Assembly: GCF_023101685.1 (NCBI RefSeq)
Contig: NZ_CP082164.1
Coordinates: 62,001 to 126,000 of the forward strand
Source: Bradyrhizobium sp. 186
GTDB taxonomy: Bacteria; Pseudomonadota; Alphaproteobacteria; Rhizobiales; Xanthobacteraceae
Direction: 5' to 3'
Length of the DNA stretch: 64,000 nucleotides
Part shown: piece by piece, positions 38,641-47,287 of the stretch
How positions within the stretch are numbered: position 1 is the stretch's first letter
Layout: each line of letters opens with the position of its first letter
The notes under the pieces: generated by a model
The model's input: the letters and a program-made list of their open reading frames with translations, nothing else
Database searches by the model: none
Told to the model about the DNA's origin: nothing
Program-made: the position numbers and the translations under genes

Positions 38641-39348
38641 TTGCAATTGCTCGATGTTCCCGAATTGACCGCCGACGAAATCCTGGCGCGCGTGCTCCAT
38701 CGCGACGGGCTGATGCTGGTCATCGACAAGCCGGTGGGCCTGCCGGTGCATCGCGGCCCCAAGGGCGGCGCCAATCTGGAAGCATCGTTCGACGCCCTCC
38801 GTTTCGGCCTGCCGCGGCCGCCAGTGCTGGCCCACCGGCTGGACAAGGACACCTCTGGTTGCCTCGTGCTCGGCCGCCATCGCAAGGCGACCGCCTCGCT
38901 CGGCCTCCTGTTCAAGCACGGCAAGATCGGCAAGACCTACTGGACCCTGGTCGAGGGCGGCCCCACTGAGGATGAAGGCACCATCGACATGCCGCTGGGC
39001 CGGCTCAATGCCGAACGCGGCTGGTGGCAGAAGCCCGATCCCGAGGGACAGAAGGCCGTCACCAACTGGAAGGTGATGGGCCGGGGCGCGGGCCTGACCT
39101 GGCTCGCCATGGAACCGGTCACCGGCCGGACCCATCAATTGCGGGTGCATTCGGCCGCGACGGGATGGCCGATCTTCGGCGATAACATTTACGGCAACGG
39201 CCCGCGTTTCGGCGAACCGCGCCTGCATCTGCATTCCCGCGAGATCGTGGTGCCGATCTCCAGGAACAAGGAGCCGGTCCGCGTGGTGGCCCCGGCCCCG
39301 CCCCATATGCACGAGCGGCTCCGCGCCTGCGGGTGGACTGGAGAATAG
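38641..39348 (+). CDS. RluA-family pseudouridine synthase
   Basis: A 235-residue enzyme that isomerises uridine in rRNA or tRNA. HRLDKDTSG contains the catalytic Asp, preceded by IDKPVGLPVHRGP and followed by GRTHQLRVH. It has no S4 domain, so it is closer to RluA/TruC than to RluC/D. Start is a TTG at 38641, 55 bases from divergent ftsY; its ribosome site is weak, so the start is uncertain. Confidence 0.92.
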   Translation: MQLLDVPELTADEILARVLHRDGLMLVIDKPVGLPVHRGPKGGANLEASFDALRFGLPRPPVLAHRLDKDTSGCLVLGRHRKATASLGLLFKHGKIGKTYWTLVEGGPTEDEGTIDMPLGRLNAERGWWQKPDPEGQKAVTNWKVMGRGAGLTWLAMEPVTGRTHQLRVHSAATGWPIFGDNIYGNGPRFGEPRLHLHSREIVVPISRNKEPVRVVAPAPPHMHERLRACGWTGE

Positions 39349-39452
39349 CCGCGTCCCCGTGCACGGTTTACGAAACGTTCAGCGCTCGTCTCTAATGATA
39401 ACGGTTGCTTAGAACAAGCTTCCGTCAATCCGCTCAGGACGAGCAGCGCGTC

Positions 39453-40562
39453 ATGTCCAACGCCGAGCTATCGATCATCGACGAGGTCGAATCCGCGATT
39501 CGACTCGGCTCGGCGGAAAAGGGCCTGGAAACGGCCCGGCGCGTCACTGACCTGTTCCTGTCCTCCGCCGGCAGCTTCGACGACGAGCAGATCGCGCTGT
39601 TCGACGACGTGCTCGAGCGCCTGATCGGCACGATCGAGCTGCGGGCGATCGCCGATATGGGCGCGCGCATTGCGCTCGCCGAGATCAGCGCGCAGCTCGC
39701 ACCGATCGCGCAGGCGCCGCCGTCCGTGATCCGCCGCCTCGCCAACAATGACGAGATCCGCATCGCCGGCCCCGTGCTCCAGGAATCGGCGCGCCTCGAT
39801 GATGGTGAGCTGGTGAAGATCGCGGCGAGCAAGGGCGAGCCGCATCTGCTCGCGGTCGCCGGCCGCTGGTGGCTGAAGGAGATCGTCACCGACGCGCTGC
39901 TGGCGCGCCGCTATCCGAGCGTCAGCCGGCGGCTTGCCGCCAATCCGGGCGCACGGGTCTCGGGCAGCGGATTTGCCGTCATCGTCGGACAGGCCGAGTC
40001 CGATTCCGAACTCGCCGTGAGCATCGGCGTTCGCGTCGACCTGCCGTCGGAGCTGCGCCGCCAATTGCTGCGCTCGGCGACGGATGTCGTTCGTGCCCGG
40101 CTGCTGTCGCGCGCGCCGCCGCATCTGTTCGAGGAGATCCAGAGTGCTATTGCAGCCGTCACGGTGGGCGTCGAGCGCGAGATGTCGGGTGTTCGCGACT
40201 TCGAAGGTGCCAAGCGTGCCATCGCGAATCTGAAGGCGGCCGGCGAGCTCGGCGAGGCGAGGCTGCTCGGCTTCGCGACGCAGCGGCGCTACGAGGAGAC
40301 TGTCGCTGCCTTGGCGGCGCTGTCCGGATCGACCATCGAGGTCATTCGCCCGTTGATGCAGAGCCTGCGCGACGACGGGCTACTGGTGCCGTGCAAGGCG
40401 GCGCAGCTCAGCTGGGAAACGACGGCTGCCGTGCTGGAAAGCCGCTATGCCACCGGCGCGATGAAGCCGGCCGATCTCGCCAAGGCGCAAGGCCATTTCG
40501 CCCGCATGACGCCGGAGAACGCACGGCGCACGCTCCGGTTCTGGCAGGTGCGGGCGTCGTAG
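39453..40562 (+). CDS. DUF2336 protein
   Basis: A 369-residue, all-helical, HEAT-like protein with the style of the alphaproteobacterial DUF2336 family (FDDVLERLIGTIELRAIADM; IRRLANNDEIRIAGPVL). Function unknown. The start ATG at 39453 precedes SNAELSII and leaves about 100 bp after the pseudouridine synthase gene. Its stop is 40 bases from a family B repeat that is interrupted by an IS110 element. Confidence 0.82.
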   Translation: MSNAELSIIDEVESAIRLGSAEKGLETARRVTDLFLSSAGSFDDEQIALFDDVLERLIGTIELRAIADMGARIALAEISAQLAPIAQAPPSVIRRLANNDEIRIAGPVLQESARLDDGELVKIAASKGEPHLLAVAGRWWLKEIVTDALLARRYPSVSRRLAANPGARVSGSGFAVIVGQAESDSELAVSIGVRVDLPSELRRQLLRSATDVVRARLLSRAPPHLFEEIQSAIAAVTVGVEREMSGVRDFEGAKRAIANLKAAGELGEARLLGFATQRRYEETVAALAALSGSTIEVIRPLMQSLRDDGLLVPCKAAQLSWETTAAVLESRYATGAMKPADLAKAQGHFARMTPENARRTLRFWQVRAS

Positions 40563-40601
40563 ACGGCATCCAGCAAGGCACCACGCATCCACACCCTCGA
40601 T

Positions 40602-40628
40602 GTCGTCCCGGCGAAGGCCGGGACCCAT
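40602..40628. repeat. left half of a family B repeat, interrupted by the IS110 element
   Basis: GTCGTCCCGGCGAAGGCCGG then GACCCAT is identical to the opening of the copy at 35497. The match stops where the IS begins, and the repeat resumes at 42000-42112. Confidence 0.9.
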
Positions 40629-40643
40629 ATGTGGACGGCCCCC

Positions 40644-40884
40644 GTGGCACAAGAGCTTTTTGGTGAGATCGGATCGCTTGCATCCATATGTCCGGCCTGT
40701 TGAGTGCGATGGATTAGATCGCTGGCCAAGATGGTTTGCGCGATGCGGGTTCCAAACAACCCGGCGACCTGCTGGCGGCCAATGGGTCCCACGGAATGTC
40801 TCGCATCGTTGCTCGATCGATCGCTCCATCTGCTCCTGCAGCTCCGGGTCGGCCGGCGAGCGAGCCCGCCGGTCGGCCAATCTG
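40644..40884 (-). ncRNA. candidate bridge RNA region of the IS110-family element
   Basis: This is the long non-coding end downstream of the recombinase gene, where IS1111-group elements are reported to encode their bridge RNA. On the recombinase strand it contains TGGGACCCATT (complement of 40781-40791). That sequence includes GGGACCCAT, identical to the 9 bases of target DNA left of the insertion (40620-40628). Farther 3' it has GGGTTGTT (complement of 40755-40762), which can pair with CAACC at the right target, and ACATAT (complement of 40686-40691), complementary to the left-end junction ATATGT. The order (target loop, then donor loop) fits a bridge RNA. The RNA ends are not defined. Confidence 0.6.
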
Positions 40885-41925
40885 TTAGGCGGGGACTACC
40901 GCGGCGGCATTCAACCGTGCCGCGTCGTAACTCTCGCCGCTGATCATCAGCTTCCAGGCGATGCGGGCCACCTTGTTGGCGAGCGCCACGGCCGCAAGCT
41001 TCGGCGGCTTGCGCGCAATCAGCGCCAGCAGCCAACGTGAGTGTTGGCCGCGGCCTCGTCGGGCCTGCTGGATCACGGCCGTGGCCCCGATCACGAGCAG
41101 CCGCCTCAGATCCTCGTCGCCCGCCCGGGTGATCTTGCCAAGCCTGGTCTTGCCGGCGGTGGAGTGGTCCTTGGGCGTCAATCCCACCCAGGCCGCAAAG
41201 TGACGACCGGAGCGGAACGCCCGCGGATCCGGCGTCTTCATCACCAGCGCGGTGGCAACGATCGGACCGACCGAGGGGATCTGCGCCAAACGCCGGCCCA
41301 TGGCATCGCCACGGTGCCAGGCCATCAGCCTGGCTTCGATCGCCTCCAGCTCGCTCTCGAGCTTGGCGCATTCGCGGCCCAGCACGACAAACAGCTCGCG
41401 CGCCAGGACGGGAAGCGTCTCGTCCTGCGCAATCTGCGCCAGCAACGGCTCGATCTTGTCCAGCCCCTTGGGCGCAATCAGGCCAAACTCCGCCGCATGG
41501 CCGCGGATCGTATTGGTCAACTGAGTGCGCCGGGCGATCAGCCCGTCGCGGATGCCCGTCAGCATCAATGCGGCTTGCTGCTCGGCGCTCTTCACCGGCA
41601 CGAACCGCATGGTCGGTCGGCTCATCGCCTCGCAAAGCCCTTCCGCGTCCCGTCCGTCGTTCTTGTTCCGCGACACGTAGGGCTTCACCAGTTGCGGCGC
41701 CATCAGCTTCACCTCGTGGCCGAGCTTGCGAAGCTCTCGCGCCCAATGTTGCGAAGCCCCGCAGGCCTCCATCCCGATCACGGTCGGCGGCAACTTGGTG
41801 AAGAACTCGAGCACCTGCTTGCGCGAAAGTTTCTTGCGCAGCACAGGCCGCTCATCCTCATCAACCCCATGCAGCACAAAAATATACTTCGACGTATCCA
41901 TTCCAATGCGGATAATCTGGTTCAC
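40885..41925 (-). CDS. IS110-family transposase (DEDD recombinase, IS1111 group)
   Basis: 346 residues. The N-terminal RuvC-like domain supplies D10 (IGMDTSKY), E53 (IGMEACG), D90 and D93 (NKNDGRD). The C-terminal Tnp domain has a helix-hairpin-helix (AQIPSVGPIVATAL) and the conserved Ser255 (DHSTAGK) implicated in strand exchange. I use a GTG start because GCAGGAG lies a few bases upstream; longer frames would begin outside the element. All key residues are present, so it is probably active. Recombinases of this family insert circular intermediates at RNA-guided sites without target duplication. Confidence 0.93.
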   Translation of the reverse strand: MNQIIRIGMDTSKYIFVLHGVDEDERPVLRKKLSRKQVLEFFTKLPPTVIGMEACGASQHWARELRKLGHEVKLMAPQLVKPYVSRNKNDGRDAEGLCEAMSRPTMRFVPVKSAEQQAALMLTGIRDGLIARRTQLTNTIRGHAAEFGLIAPKGLDKIEPLLAQIAQDETLPVLARELFVVLGRECAKLESELEAIEARLMAWHRGDAMGRRLAQIPSVGPIVATALVMKTPDPRAFRSGRHFAAWVGLTPKDHSTAGKTRLGKITRAGDEDLRRLLVIGATAVIQQARRGRGQHSRWLLALIARKPPKLAAVALANKVARIAWKLMISGESYDAARLNAAAVVPA

Positions 41926-41999
41926 GGGCGGCTCCTGCGAATGAGTTTCTGACAACCTCATTCTGGCACACTGATGCCGTAGGGGGCCGTCCACCCCAT

Positions 42000-42112
42000 C
42001 AACCACAGGGAGAAGTTTGACGGAGACTCTCAGTTACTCTGCTTCGCTGGGACAAGCACCGCAGGTGACTGATAGATCACGCGGTATAGGTCCCGGCCTT
42101 CGCCGGGACAAC
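42000..42112. repeat. right half of the interrupted family B repeat
   Basis: AACCACAGGGAGAAGTTTGA continues exactly where the left half stops. Later landmarks GATCACGCGGTATAGG and TCCCGGCCTTCGCCGGGACA match the other copies. Together with 40602-40628 it rebuilds one repeat of about 140 bp. Confidence 0.9.
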
Positions 42113-42151
42113 ATTGGGGATGCAGTTGCGACGCAACTCACGGCAACGGAG

Positions 42152-43405
42152 TCACACCGTCAGCCGCTCGCCATCACTTCCGTCAATCCTCAGCGGCATC
42201 ACGCTCCCGACCTTTGCGCCCGCAATCGCCACCGGCAGATAGTGCTCCGTGCGCCCCTGGCTCCCGCTCTCGATCAGCACGTCGCGGGTCGCGCCGATCT
42301 CGGCTTGCAGCCTCAGCCGTAGCGCGGCCTCACCGGCGAAACGGAGTCGCTTCGCGCGTTCCTTGATGACTGGACCCGCGACCTGCGGCATGCGCGCGGC
42401 CGGCGTGCCGGGGCGCGGCGAATAGGGGAAGACGTGCAGGAAGGTGAGGCCGCATTCCTCGACGAGGTCGAGCGAGCGCGAAAACATCTCCTCCGTCTCG
42501 GTCGGAAAACCCGCGATGACGTCGGCGCCGAACGCAATGTCCGGGCGGAGGCGGCGTACCTGGTCGCAGAATGCGATCGCGTCGCTGCGCGAATGCCGGC
42601 GCTTCATGCGCTTCAAGATCATGTCGTCGCCGGATTGCAGCGACAGATGCAGATGCGGCATCAGCCGCGCATCATCGGCGATGGCGTCGAGCAGATCGGC
42701 ATCGGCCTCGATCGAATCGATCGACGAGATGCGCAGCCGCTTCAATTCCGGCACATGCCGCAGGATCTGCTTCGTCAGCATTCCGAGCTTCGGCGTACCC
42801 GGCAGGTCGGCGCCATAGCTGGTGAGATCGACGCCGGTCAGCACGATCTCGGCATGGCCGCGCTGAGCAAGCGCCCGCACCTGATTAACAATCGCGCCCA
42901 TCGGCACCGAGCGCGAATTGCCGCGGCCGAACGGAATGATGCAGAAGGTGCAGCGATGGTCGCAGCCGTTCTGCACCTGCACGAACACGCGCGGCAGGCC
43001 GGCCGCAAAGCCGTCGACGAGATGCGGCGCCATCTCCTTCACCGCCATGATGTCGCTGACCGCGATCTTCTCGCTGGCGCCGATGGCGAATGCATCGCGC
43101 GCATCGCGCCATGCAGACGTTCGCATCTTGTCGTCATTGCCGACGACGCGATCGACCTCCGCCATGCCGGCAAACATTTGGCTTTGCGTCTGCGCGGCGC
43201 AGCCGGTGACGACGATGCGCGCCTCCGGCCGCTCGCGTTTCAATTTGCGGATCGACTGCCGCGCCTGCGCCACCGCTTCGTTGGTGACGGCGCAGCTGTT
43301 GATGACGATGGTGTCGGAAAGTCCCGCGCCCTCAGCCTCGCGGCGGATCACTTCGGCCTCGAACGCATTGAGGCGGCAGCCGAAGGTGACGACCTCGACG
43401 CCCAT
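42152..43405 (-). CDS. mtaB: tRNA t6A37 methylthiotransferase MtaB
   Basis: A 417-residue radical-SAM enzyme that converts t6A37 to ms2t6A37 in tRNA. Domains: the N-terminal UPF0004 part (VVTFGCRLNAFE, with further Cys in INSCAVT and VTGCAAQ), the radical-SAM core with NGCDHRCTFC, and a C-terminal TRAM-like tail. Length is normal for MtaB. The start codon overlaps the dapF stop (TGATG), so the two are translationally coupled; an in-frame GTG one codon earlier is also possible. Confidence 0.95.
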   Translation of the reverse strand: MGVEVVTFGCRLNAFEAEVIRREAEGAGLSDTIVINSCAVTNEAVAQARQSIRKLKRERPEARIVVTGCAAQTQSQMFAGMAEVDRVVGNDDKMRTSAWRDARDAFAIGASEKIAVSDIMAVKEMAPHLVDGFAAGLPRVFVQVQNGCDHRCTFCIIPFGRGNSRSVPMGAIVNQVRALAQRGHAEIVLTGVDLTSYGADLPGTPKLGMLTKQILRHVPELKRLRISSIDSIEADADLLDAIADDARLMPHLHLSLQSGDDMILKRMKRRHSRSDAIAFCDQVRRLRPDIAFGADVIAGFPTETEEMFSRSLDLVEECGLTFLHVFPYSPRPGTPAARMPQVAGPVIKERAKRLRFAGEAALRLRLQAEIGATRDVLIESGSQGRTEHYLPVAIAGAKVGSVMPLRIDGSDGERLTV

Positions 43406-44280
43406 CACCCGACCGGCGCGAACAGCGCCGGATCGAAGGCGCCCTCATATTCGAAGGTCGCCGTGCCCGTCATCAGCACGTGATCGTCGCGCTCGCGCCA
43501 TTCGATGCCGAGCTTGCCGCCGGGCAGCGTGATCTCGACATTGCGGTTGACGCGCTTCAGGCGCGCCGCGGCGACAGCGGTGGCGCAGGCCGCCGAGCCG
43601 CAGGCCCTGGTCAGGCCGGCGCCGCGCTCCCAGGTGCGGATCGTGATGTGCTCGCGATCGACGATATGGGCGAGCGTGATGTTGGCGCGCTCGGGGAAGA
43701 TCGGATGGTTTTCCAGCAGAGGACCAAAACGCTCGAGATCATAGGCGTTGACGTCGTCGACCCAGAAGACCGCGTGCGGATTGCCCATGCTCACCACTGA
43801 TGGCGAATGCAGAATCGGATTGTCGATCGGCCCGATCTGCAATTCGATGTAGCGGGTATCGCGAAACTCTTCCGCCAGCGGAATATCCTGCCAGCCAAAC
43901 TTGGGCGCGCCCATGTCGACGGTGTAGAGGTCGGGCGCCGGGCCCTGCCAGCAATTGAGCAGGCCCGCAGGCGTCTCGAATGTCGCCGTGGCCTGCCCGG
44001 TCTTCTCAAAGATTTGCCGCACCACGCAACGCATGCCGTTACCGCAGGCGCCGGCCTCCGAGCCGTCGTTGTTGTAGATGCGGATGAAGGCTTCGGTGCC
44101 GTCGAGCCGCGGCTTCTGAAGCACCATGAGCTGGTCGTAGGGCACGCCGCCCTGAGCCGATGCCACGGCGCGGGCGTCGTCCGGCGTGACCGGCGAGGCG
44201 GAATCGCGCATGTCGACAACGACGATCTCGTTGCCGATGCCATTCATCTTGGCAAATGCGTGGTTGGCCAGCGCGCTCAT
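43405..44280 (-). CDS. dapF: diaminopimelate epimerase
   Basis: A 291-residue cofactor-independent racemase that makes meso-diaminopimelate for lysine and peptidoglycan. The two catalytic cysteines are in [11 protein letters not shown] and [10 protein letters not shown]. Full length. First gene of dapF-mtaB; the start is the ATG before SALANHAF. Divergent from the GyrI-like gene across about 220 bp that carry a tandem repeat. Confidence 0.97.
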   Translation of the reverse strand: MSALANHAFAKMNGIGNEIVVVDMRDSASPVTPDDARAVASAQGGVPYDQLMVLQKPRLDGTEAFIRIYNNDGSEAGACGNGMRCVVRQIFEKTGQATATFETPAGLLNCWQGPAPDLYTVDMGAPKFGWQDIPLAEEFRDTRYIELQIGPIDNPILHSPSVVSMGNPHAVFWVDDVNAYDLERFGPLLENHPIFPERANITLAHIVDREHITIRTWERGAGLTRACGSAACATAVAAARLKRVNRNVEITLPGGKLGIEWRERDDHVLMTGTATFEYEGAFDPALFAPVG

Positions 44281-44431
44281 GAAAATTCCTGAATTCCGCC
44301 CGTCTTATATGGCGATCCTTGGCGGCTTGACCAGTGATTTGGGGCCGATGGCCATGACGCATCTGTCATGGGACGAATTCGGCGCTCGCGTGTTAGAACG
44401 GCGCGGTTCGCGCCAACCGGGACGCGCGGCC

Positions 44432-44494
44432 GGTTAAGGCCTTGGTGGGTTAAGGACTTGGTGAATTAAGGCCTTGGTGCGTAAGGTTTTGGGG
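44432..44494 (+). repeat. 16-bp tandem repeat array upstream of the GyrI-like gene
   Basis: Three full units (GGTTAAGGCCTTGGTG, GGTTAAGGACTTGGTG, AATTAAGGCCTTGGTG) and a degenerate fourth (CGTAAGGTTTTGGGG) lie head to tail in 44432-44494. The array ends 8 bases before the start codon. The last unit supplies the GGGGAGA ribosome site. The 16-bp period is not a multiple of three and the array is non-coding. Confidence 0.88.
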
Positions 44495-44502
44495 AGAATA
44501 GA

Positions 44503-45231
44503 ATGAATCGCTTTTGCCGTCTCGCTTTTGCCGCGCTGATCCCGGCAGCGGCCCTGTCGCTTGGCGCTTCCGGCAGTTGGGCGCAAACCCAGAGCCCCGC
44601 GCCCGCCGCATCGGCCAGTCCCCAGCCGGCGCCATCTGCATCGCCGTCCCCGGCCGTGAGCGCCTCGCCCGCGCCTGTGGCCACGCCGTCGCCGGCGGCC
44701 AGCGCCTCACCCTCGCCCAGTCCGGCGGCCCCGCCCGCTGCGGCCACCACCCCAGCCCCGGTGCAGATCGCCGATCCCTTCGGCTTGGAGACCGCGCTCG
44801 AGCCGAAAAAGGTCGTCATGGTCAAGGGCACCGCCAATTGGGACTCGGCCTTCGACACATTGGTCGATGCCTTCAAGGCGCTGAACGCGCTGCTGGACAA
44901 GCAGGGCATCAAGCACGCCGGCAATTCCATGATCGTCTACACCTCGACCGACGATACCGGCTTTACCTTCCTCGCCGAGATCCCGGTCGAGCAGGATCCG
45001 AAAAACTTGCCCAAGGACATGAGCGTCGGCAAATCTCCGGAGGGCAAGGCGCTGAAATTCGTCCATCGCGGCTCCTACGACAATATGGACAACACCTACG
45101 AGGCGATCACCAATCACCTCGACGACAAGAAGCTCGAAGCCAAGGATACGTTCATCGAGGAGTACCTTACCGATCCCCTGAAGACGGCCGAGGACAAGCT
45201 TGTGATCAACGTTTTCGTGCCGCTGAAGTGA
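44503..45231 (+). CDS. exported protein with GyrI-like domain
   Basis: 242 residues. The signal peptide is about residues 1-27. A Ser/Pro/Ala low-complexity linker fills about 30-85 (SPxP-type repeats). A C-terminal GyrI-like/effector-binding domain follows (about 95-242, with FTFLAEIPVEQ, ALKFVHRGSYDNMD and FIEEYLTDP). Most GyrI-like proteins are cytosolic ligand-binding modules; an exported version on a Pro-rich stalk suggests ligand capture in the periplasm. Followed after 5 bases by a SIMPL gene, so co-transcribed. Confidence 0.82.
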   Translation: MNRFCRLAFAALIPAAALSLGASGSWAQTQSPAPAASASPQPAPSASPSPAVSASPAPVATPSPAASASPSPSPAAPPAAATTPAPVQIADPFGLETALEPKKVVMVKGTANWDSAFDTLVDAFKALNALLDKQGIKHAGNSMIVYTSTDDTGFTFLAEIPVEQDPKNLPKDMSVGKSPEGKALKFVHRGSYDNMDNTYEAITNHLDDKKLEAKDTFIEEYLTDPLKTAEDKLVINVFVPLK

Positions 45232-45236
45232 GATCG

Positions 45237-45941
45237 ATGAACAAGCTTGCCGCCATTGCCTCCGTTTTCGCCGCCGCGCTGATCGCGGCTCCCGCGCTCG
45301 CCGACGATTTTCCAGCCGCGATCTCGGTGAGCGGCGAGGCGACCGTATCAGCGGCGCCTGACCTCGCGCAGATCGACGCTGGTGTCGCCAATGACGCCAA
45401 GACGGCGAAGGAGGCCTCCGACGCCAACAACGCCGCAATGGGCAAGGTGCTGCTGGCGCTGAAGGCCGCCGGGATCGCCGAGAAGGACTACCAGACCTCG
45501 CGGCTGTCGTTGCAGCCGCAATATGCGCCGAACCGCAGTGGCGGCGCCTCGCCGGTGGTCGGTTTCCGCGCCAGCAATCGCGTCACCGTGAAGATCCGCG
45601 ACGTGACCAAGGTGGCCGGCATCATCGACACGCTGGTCGGCGCCGGCGCCAACGATATCGGCAACATCTCCTTCGAGGTGACGCAAGCCTCAAAGCTGCT
45701 CGACGATGCGCGCGTGCAGGCCGTTGCCGATGCCCGCCGCAAGGCCGAGATCTACGCCAAGGCCACCGGCGTCACGCTCGGCTCGCCACTCAGCGTGTCC
45801 GAAGGCGGCGGCCCGGTCCCGCTGTTCAAGGCGAGGATGGCGACGGCGCCGATGGCCGCAGCGCCCGCCTCCGTTGCACCGGGCGAGGAAACGCTGTCGG
45901 TGACGGTGAGTGTGAGCTGGGCAATCAAGCAGGGGCAGTAG
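45237..45941 (+). CDS. SIMPL-domain (DUF541) periplasmic protein
   Basis: A 234-residue protein with a signal peptide (about residues 1-22, ending ALA) and a SIMPL/DUF541 domain (ISVSGEATVSAAPDLAQI; YQTSRLSLQPQY; ARRKAEIYAKATGVTLG). It is related to the Brucella 26-kDa periplasmic antigen. Members form large oligomers; the function is not settled. The start ATG lies 5 bases after the GyrI-like stop. Confidence 0.92.
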   Translation: MNKLAAIASVFAAALIAAPALADDFPAAISVSGEATVSAAPDLAQIDAGVANDAKTAKEASDANNAAMGKVLLALKAAGIAEKDYQTSRLSLQPQYAPNRSGGASPVVGFRASNRVTVKIRDVTKVAGIIDTLVGAGANDIGNISFEVTQASKLLDDARVQAVADARRKAEIYAKATGVTLGSPLSVSEGGGPVPLFKARMATAPMAAAPASVAPGEETLSVTVSVSWAIKQGQ

Positions 45942-45978
45942 CGGCGCTCGTAAGAGGCGCGCTGCTGCAAGAATTCCA

Positions 45979-46031
45979 GCTGTCGTCCCGGACAAGCGCG
46001 CTCGCTCCGCTCGCTTGTCCGGGACGACAGC
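45979..46031. repeat. inverted repeat between convergent genes
   Basis: GCTGTCGTCCCGGACAAGCG and its near-perfect inverse complement flank a short GC-rich loop. The arms resemble the outer ends of families A and B. It likely forms the 3' end of the SIMPL transcript and of the convergent MBL gene. Confidence 0.85.
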
Positions 46032-46052
46032 GGAGCAAAAAAGCGCGCAGAG

Positions 46053-47072
46053 CTAGATCTCCACCACCTGCCCCGGCTTCATCGCCACAAATTGCTCCTG
46101 CGGGATGTTTGCAGCATCCAGCGCCTCAACCAACGCCTTCGCCGGCGCATCGATCGCTTCATCCGTCAGCTGAAACGTCCCGTGATGATGCCCGAGCGCG
46201 GCCAACGCGCCGCAATCGGCGAGCGCTTTCACCGCGTCATCCGGATTCATATGCTGATCGCGCATGAACGAGCGCGGTTCGTAGGCGCCGATGGGGAGGA
46301 TCGCCAGACGTAACGGCCCATGCGCCTCGGCGACGCGGCGGAAGTGCTTGCCCTCGCCATAGCCGGAATCGCAAACGACATAGATCTTGCCTGCCGGCGT
46401 CTCCAGCACGAAGCTCGCCCACAGCGCCTTGTTGCGGTCAAACATGCCGCGCGCCGACCAGTGCCGCGTCGGCACCAGCGTCACGGCCACACCGTCGCCG
46501 AGCTCGACGCGATCGTGCCAGTCGAAGGCTTCCACCTTGATCGCGGGACCGGCGCCGCGCATCGTGACGTCGTTGCCGAGCGGGGTGACCACGCGCGGGG
46601 CAAAATTCTTGGCGAGCCGCGACAGCGTCGCGATGTCGAGATGATCGTAGTGTCCGTGCGAGACCAGCACGACGTCGATTTTCGGAAGTTTCTCGAACGC
46701 GATGCCGGGATCGTTGTGCCGTTTCGGTCCGGCCCACCCCACCGGCGAGACCCGCATCGACCAGACGGGATCGACCAGGATGTTGAGGCCGCCGGCCTGG
46801 ATCAGCCAGCTTGCGTGGCCGACGAAGGAGAGCCGGGCCTTGTCGCCGTCGACGCGGGCCGGGGGCGTATCGGCATGCGGGCTCGGGACCCAGTCCGGCC
46901 AGGTCGCGCGCTGCCGCCCGCCGCCGAATTGCCAGCGCAGCACCTCGCCAAGCGATTTCGGCGGCACGCCGTCGGGATCAAAGAAATTCAGGCCGTCGAA
47001 ATGGTCGGAGACGGGGCCATCATAGGTTTTCATGCGGGACATCCAGAGGGACGGAACACCGATCAACGCCAC
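46053..47072 (-). CDS. MBL-fold metallo-hydrolase (NAPE-PLD/UlaG-like)
   Basis: Up to 339 residues. The metal motif SHGHYDHLD (H-x-H-x-D-H) is followed by TRHWSARGMFDRN and CDSGYGEGKHF, as in the bacterial homologues of N-acylphosphatidylethanolamine phospholipase D and UlaG. Substrate unknown. The start may instead be the ATG at 47031-47033 (MKTYDGPVSDHF), since the first 13 residues are not typical. Confidence 0.88.
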   Translation of the reverse strand: MALIGVPSLWMSRMKTYDGPVSDHFDGLNFFDPDGVPPKSLGEVLRWQFGGGRQRATWPDWVPSPHADTPPARVDGDKARLSFVGHASWLIQAGGLNILVDPVWSMRVSPVGWAGPKRHNDPGIAFEKLPKIDVVLVSHGHYDHLDIATLSRLAKNFAPRVVTPLGNDVTMRGAGPAIKVEAFDWHDRVELGDGVAVTLVPTRHWSARGMFDRNKALWASFVLETPAGKIYVVCDSGYGEGKHFRRVAEAHGPLRLAILPIGAYEPRSFMRDQHMNPDDAVKALADCGALAALGHHHGTFQLTDEAIDAPAKALVEALDAANIPQEQFVAMKPGQVVEI

Positions 47073-47252
47073 CGGCCAGTAGTCCGAAGATGCGGCGGCG
47101 GGTGATAGGCACGGGCAGGCTTCAGGGCCGGGACAGGAGGTAAGGCATCACCGCCTATATGGGCGGTGCTGTGGGAAAAGGAACCCGTCGCCGGAAGGGT
47201 AATATTTTCAATGCCTTGCCTTCTCAAGCCTGCCTCGGCGCACTAACTTTCC

Positions 47253-47281
47253 TTGACTTTCGGGCGCCGGCGGCGTTTAAC
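47253..47281 (+). promoter_or_regulatory. sigma-70-type promoter upstream of the ffh leader
   Basis: TTGACT (47253-47258), a 17-bp spacer and TTTAAC (47276-47281). The -35 matches 5 of 6 consensus bases and the -10 matches 4 of 6. Expected transcription start is about 47288. Confidence 0.55.
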
Positions 47282-47287
47282 CCGCGC

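Larger units (their letters stand above)
40629..41999. mobile_element. IS110-family element (IS1111-like)
   Basis: About 1371 bp. It is bounded by the broken family B repeat and has perfect 13-bp inverted repeats (GTGGACGGCCCCC at 40631-40643, inverse at 41982-41994) a few bases inside each end. Subterminal repeats are typical of the IS1111 group, whereas classic IS110 elements lack them. It encodes one DEDD recombinase on the minus strand, with about 240 non-coding bases downstream of the stop and about 57 upstream of the start. An AT dinucleotide stands at both junctions (40627-40628 and 41998-41999) and is the likely core. Exact ends may be off by 1-2 bases. It looks intact. Confidence 0.9.

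Noticed and set aside
41926-42006. Upstream extension of the IS110 transposase
   Set aside because: Would begin outside the right end of the element; GTG at 41925 has a good ribosome site.
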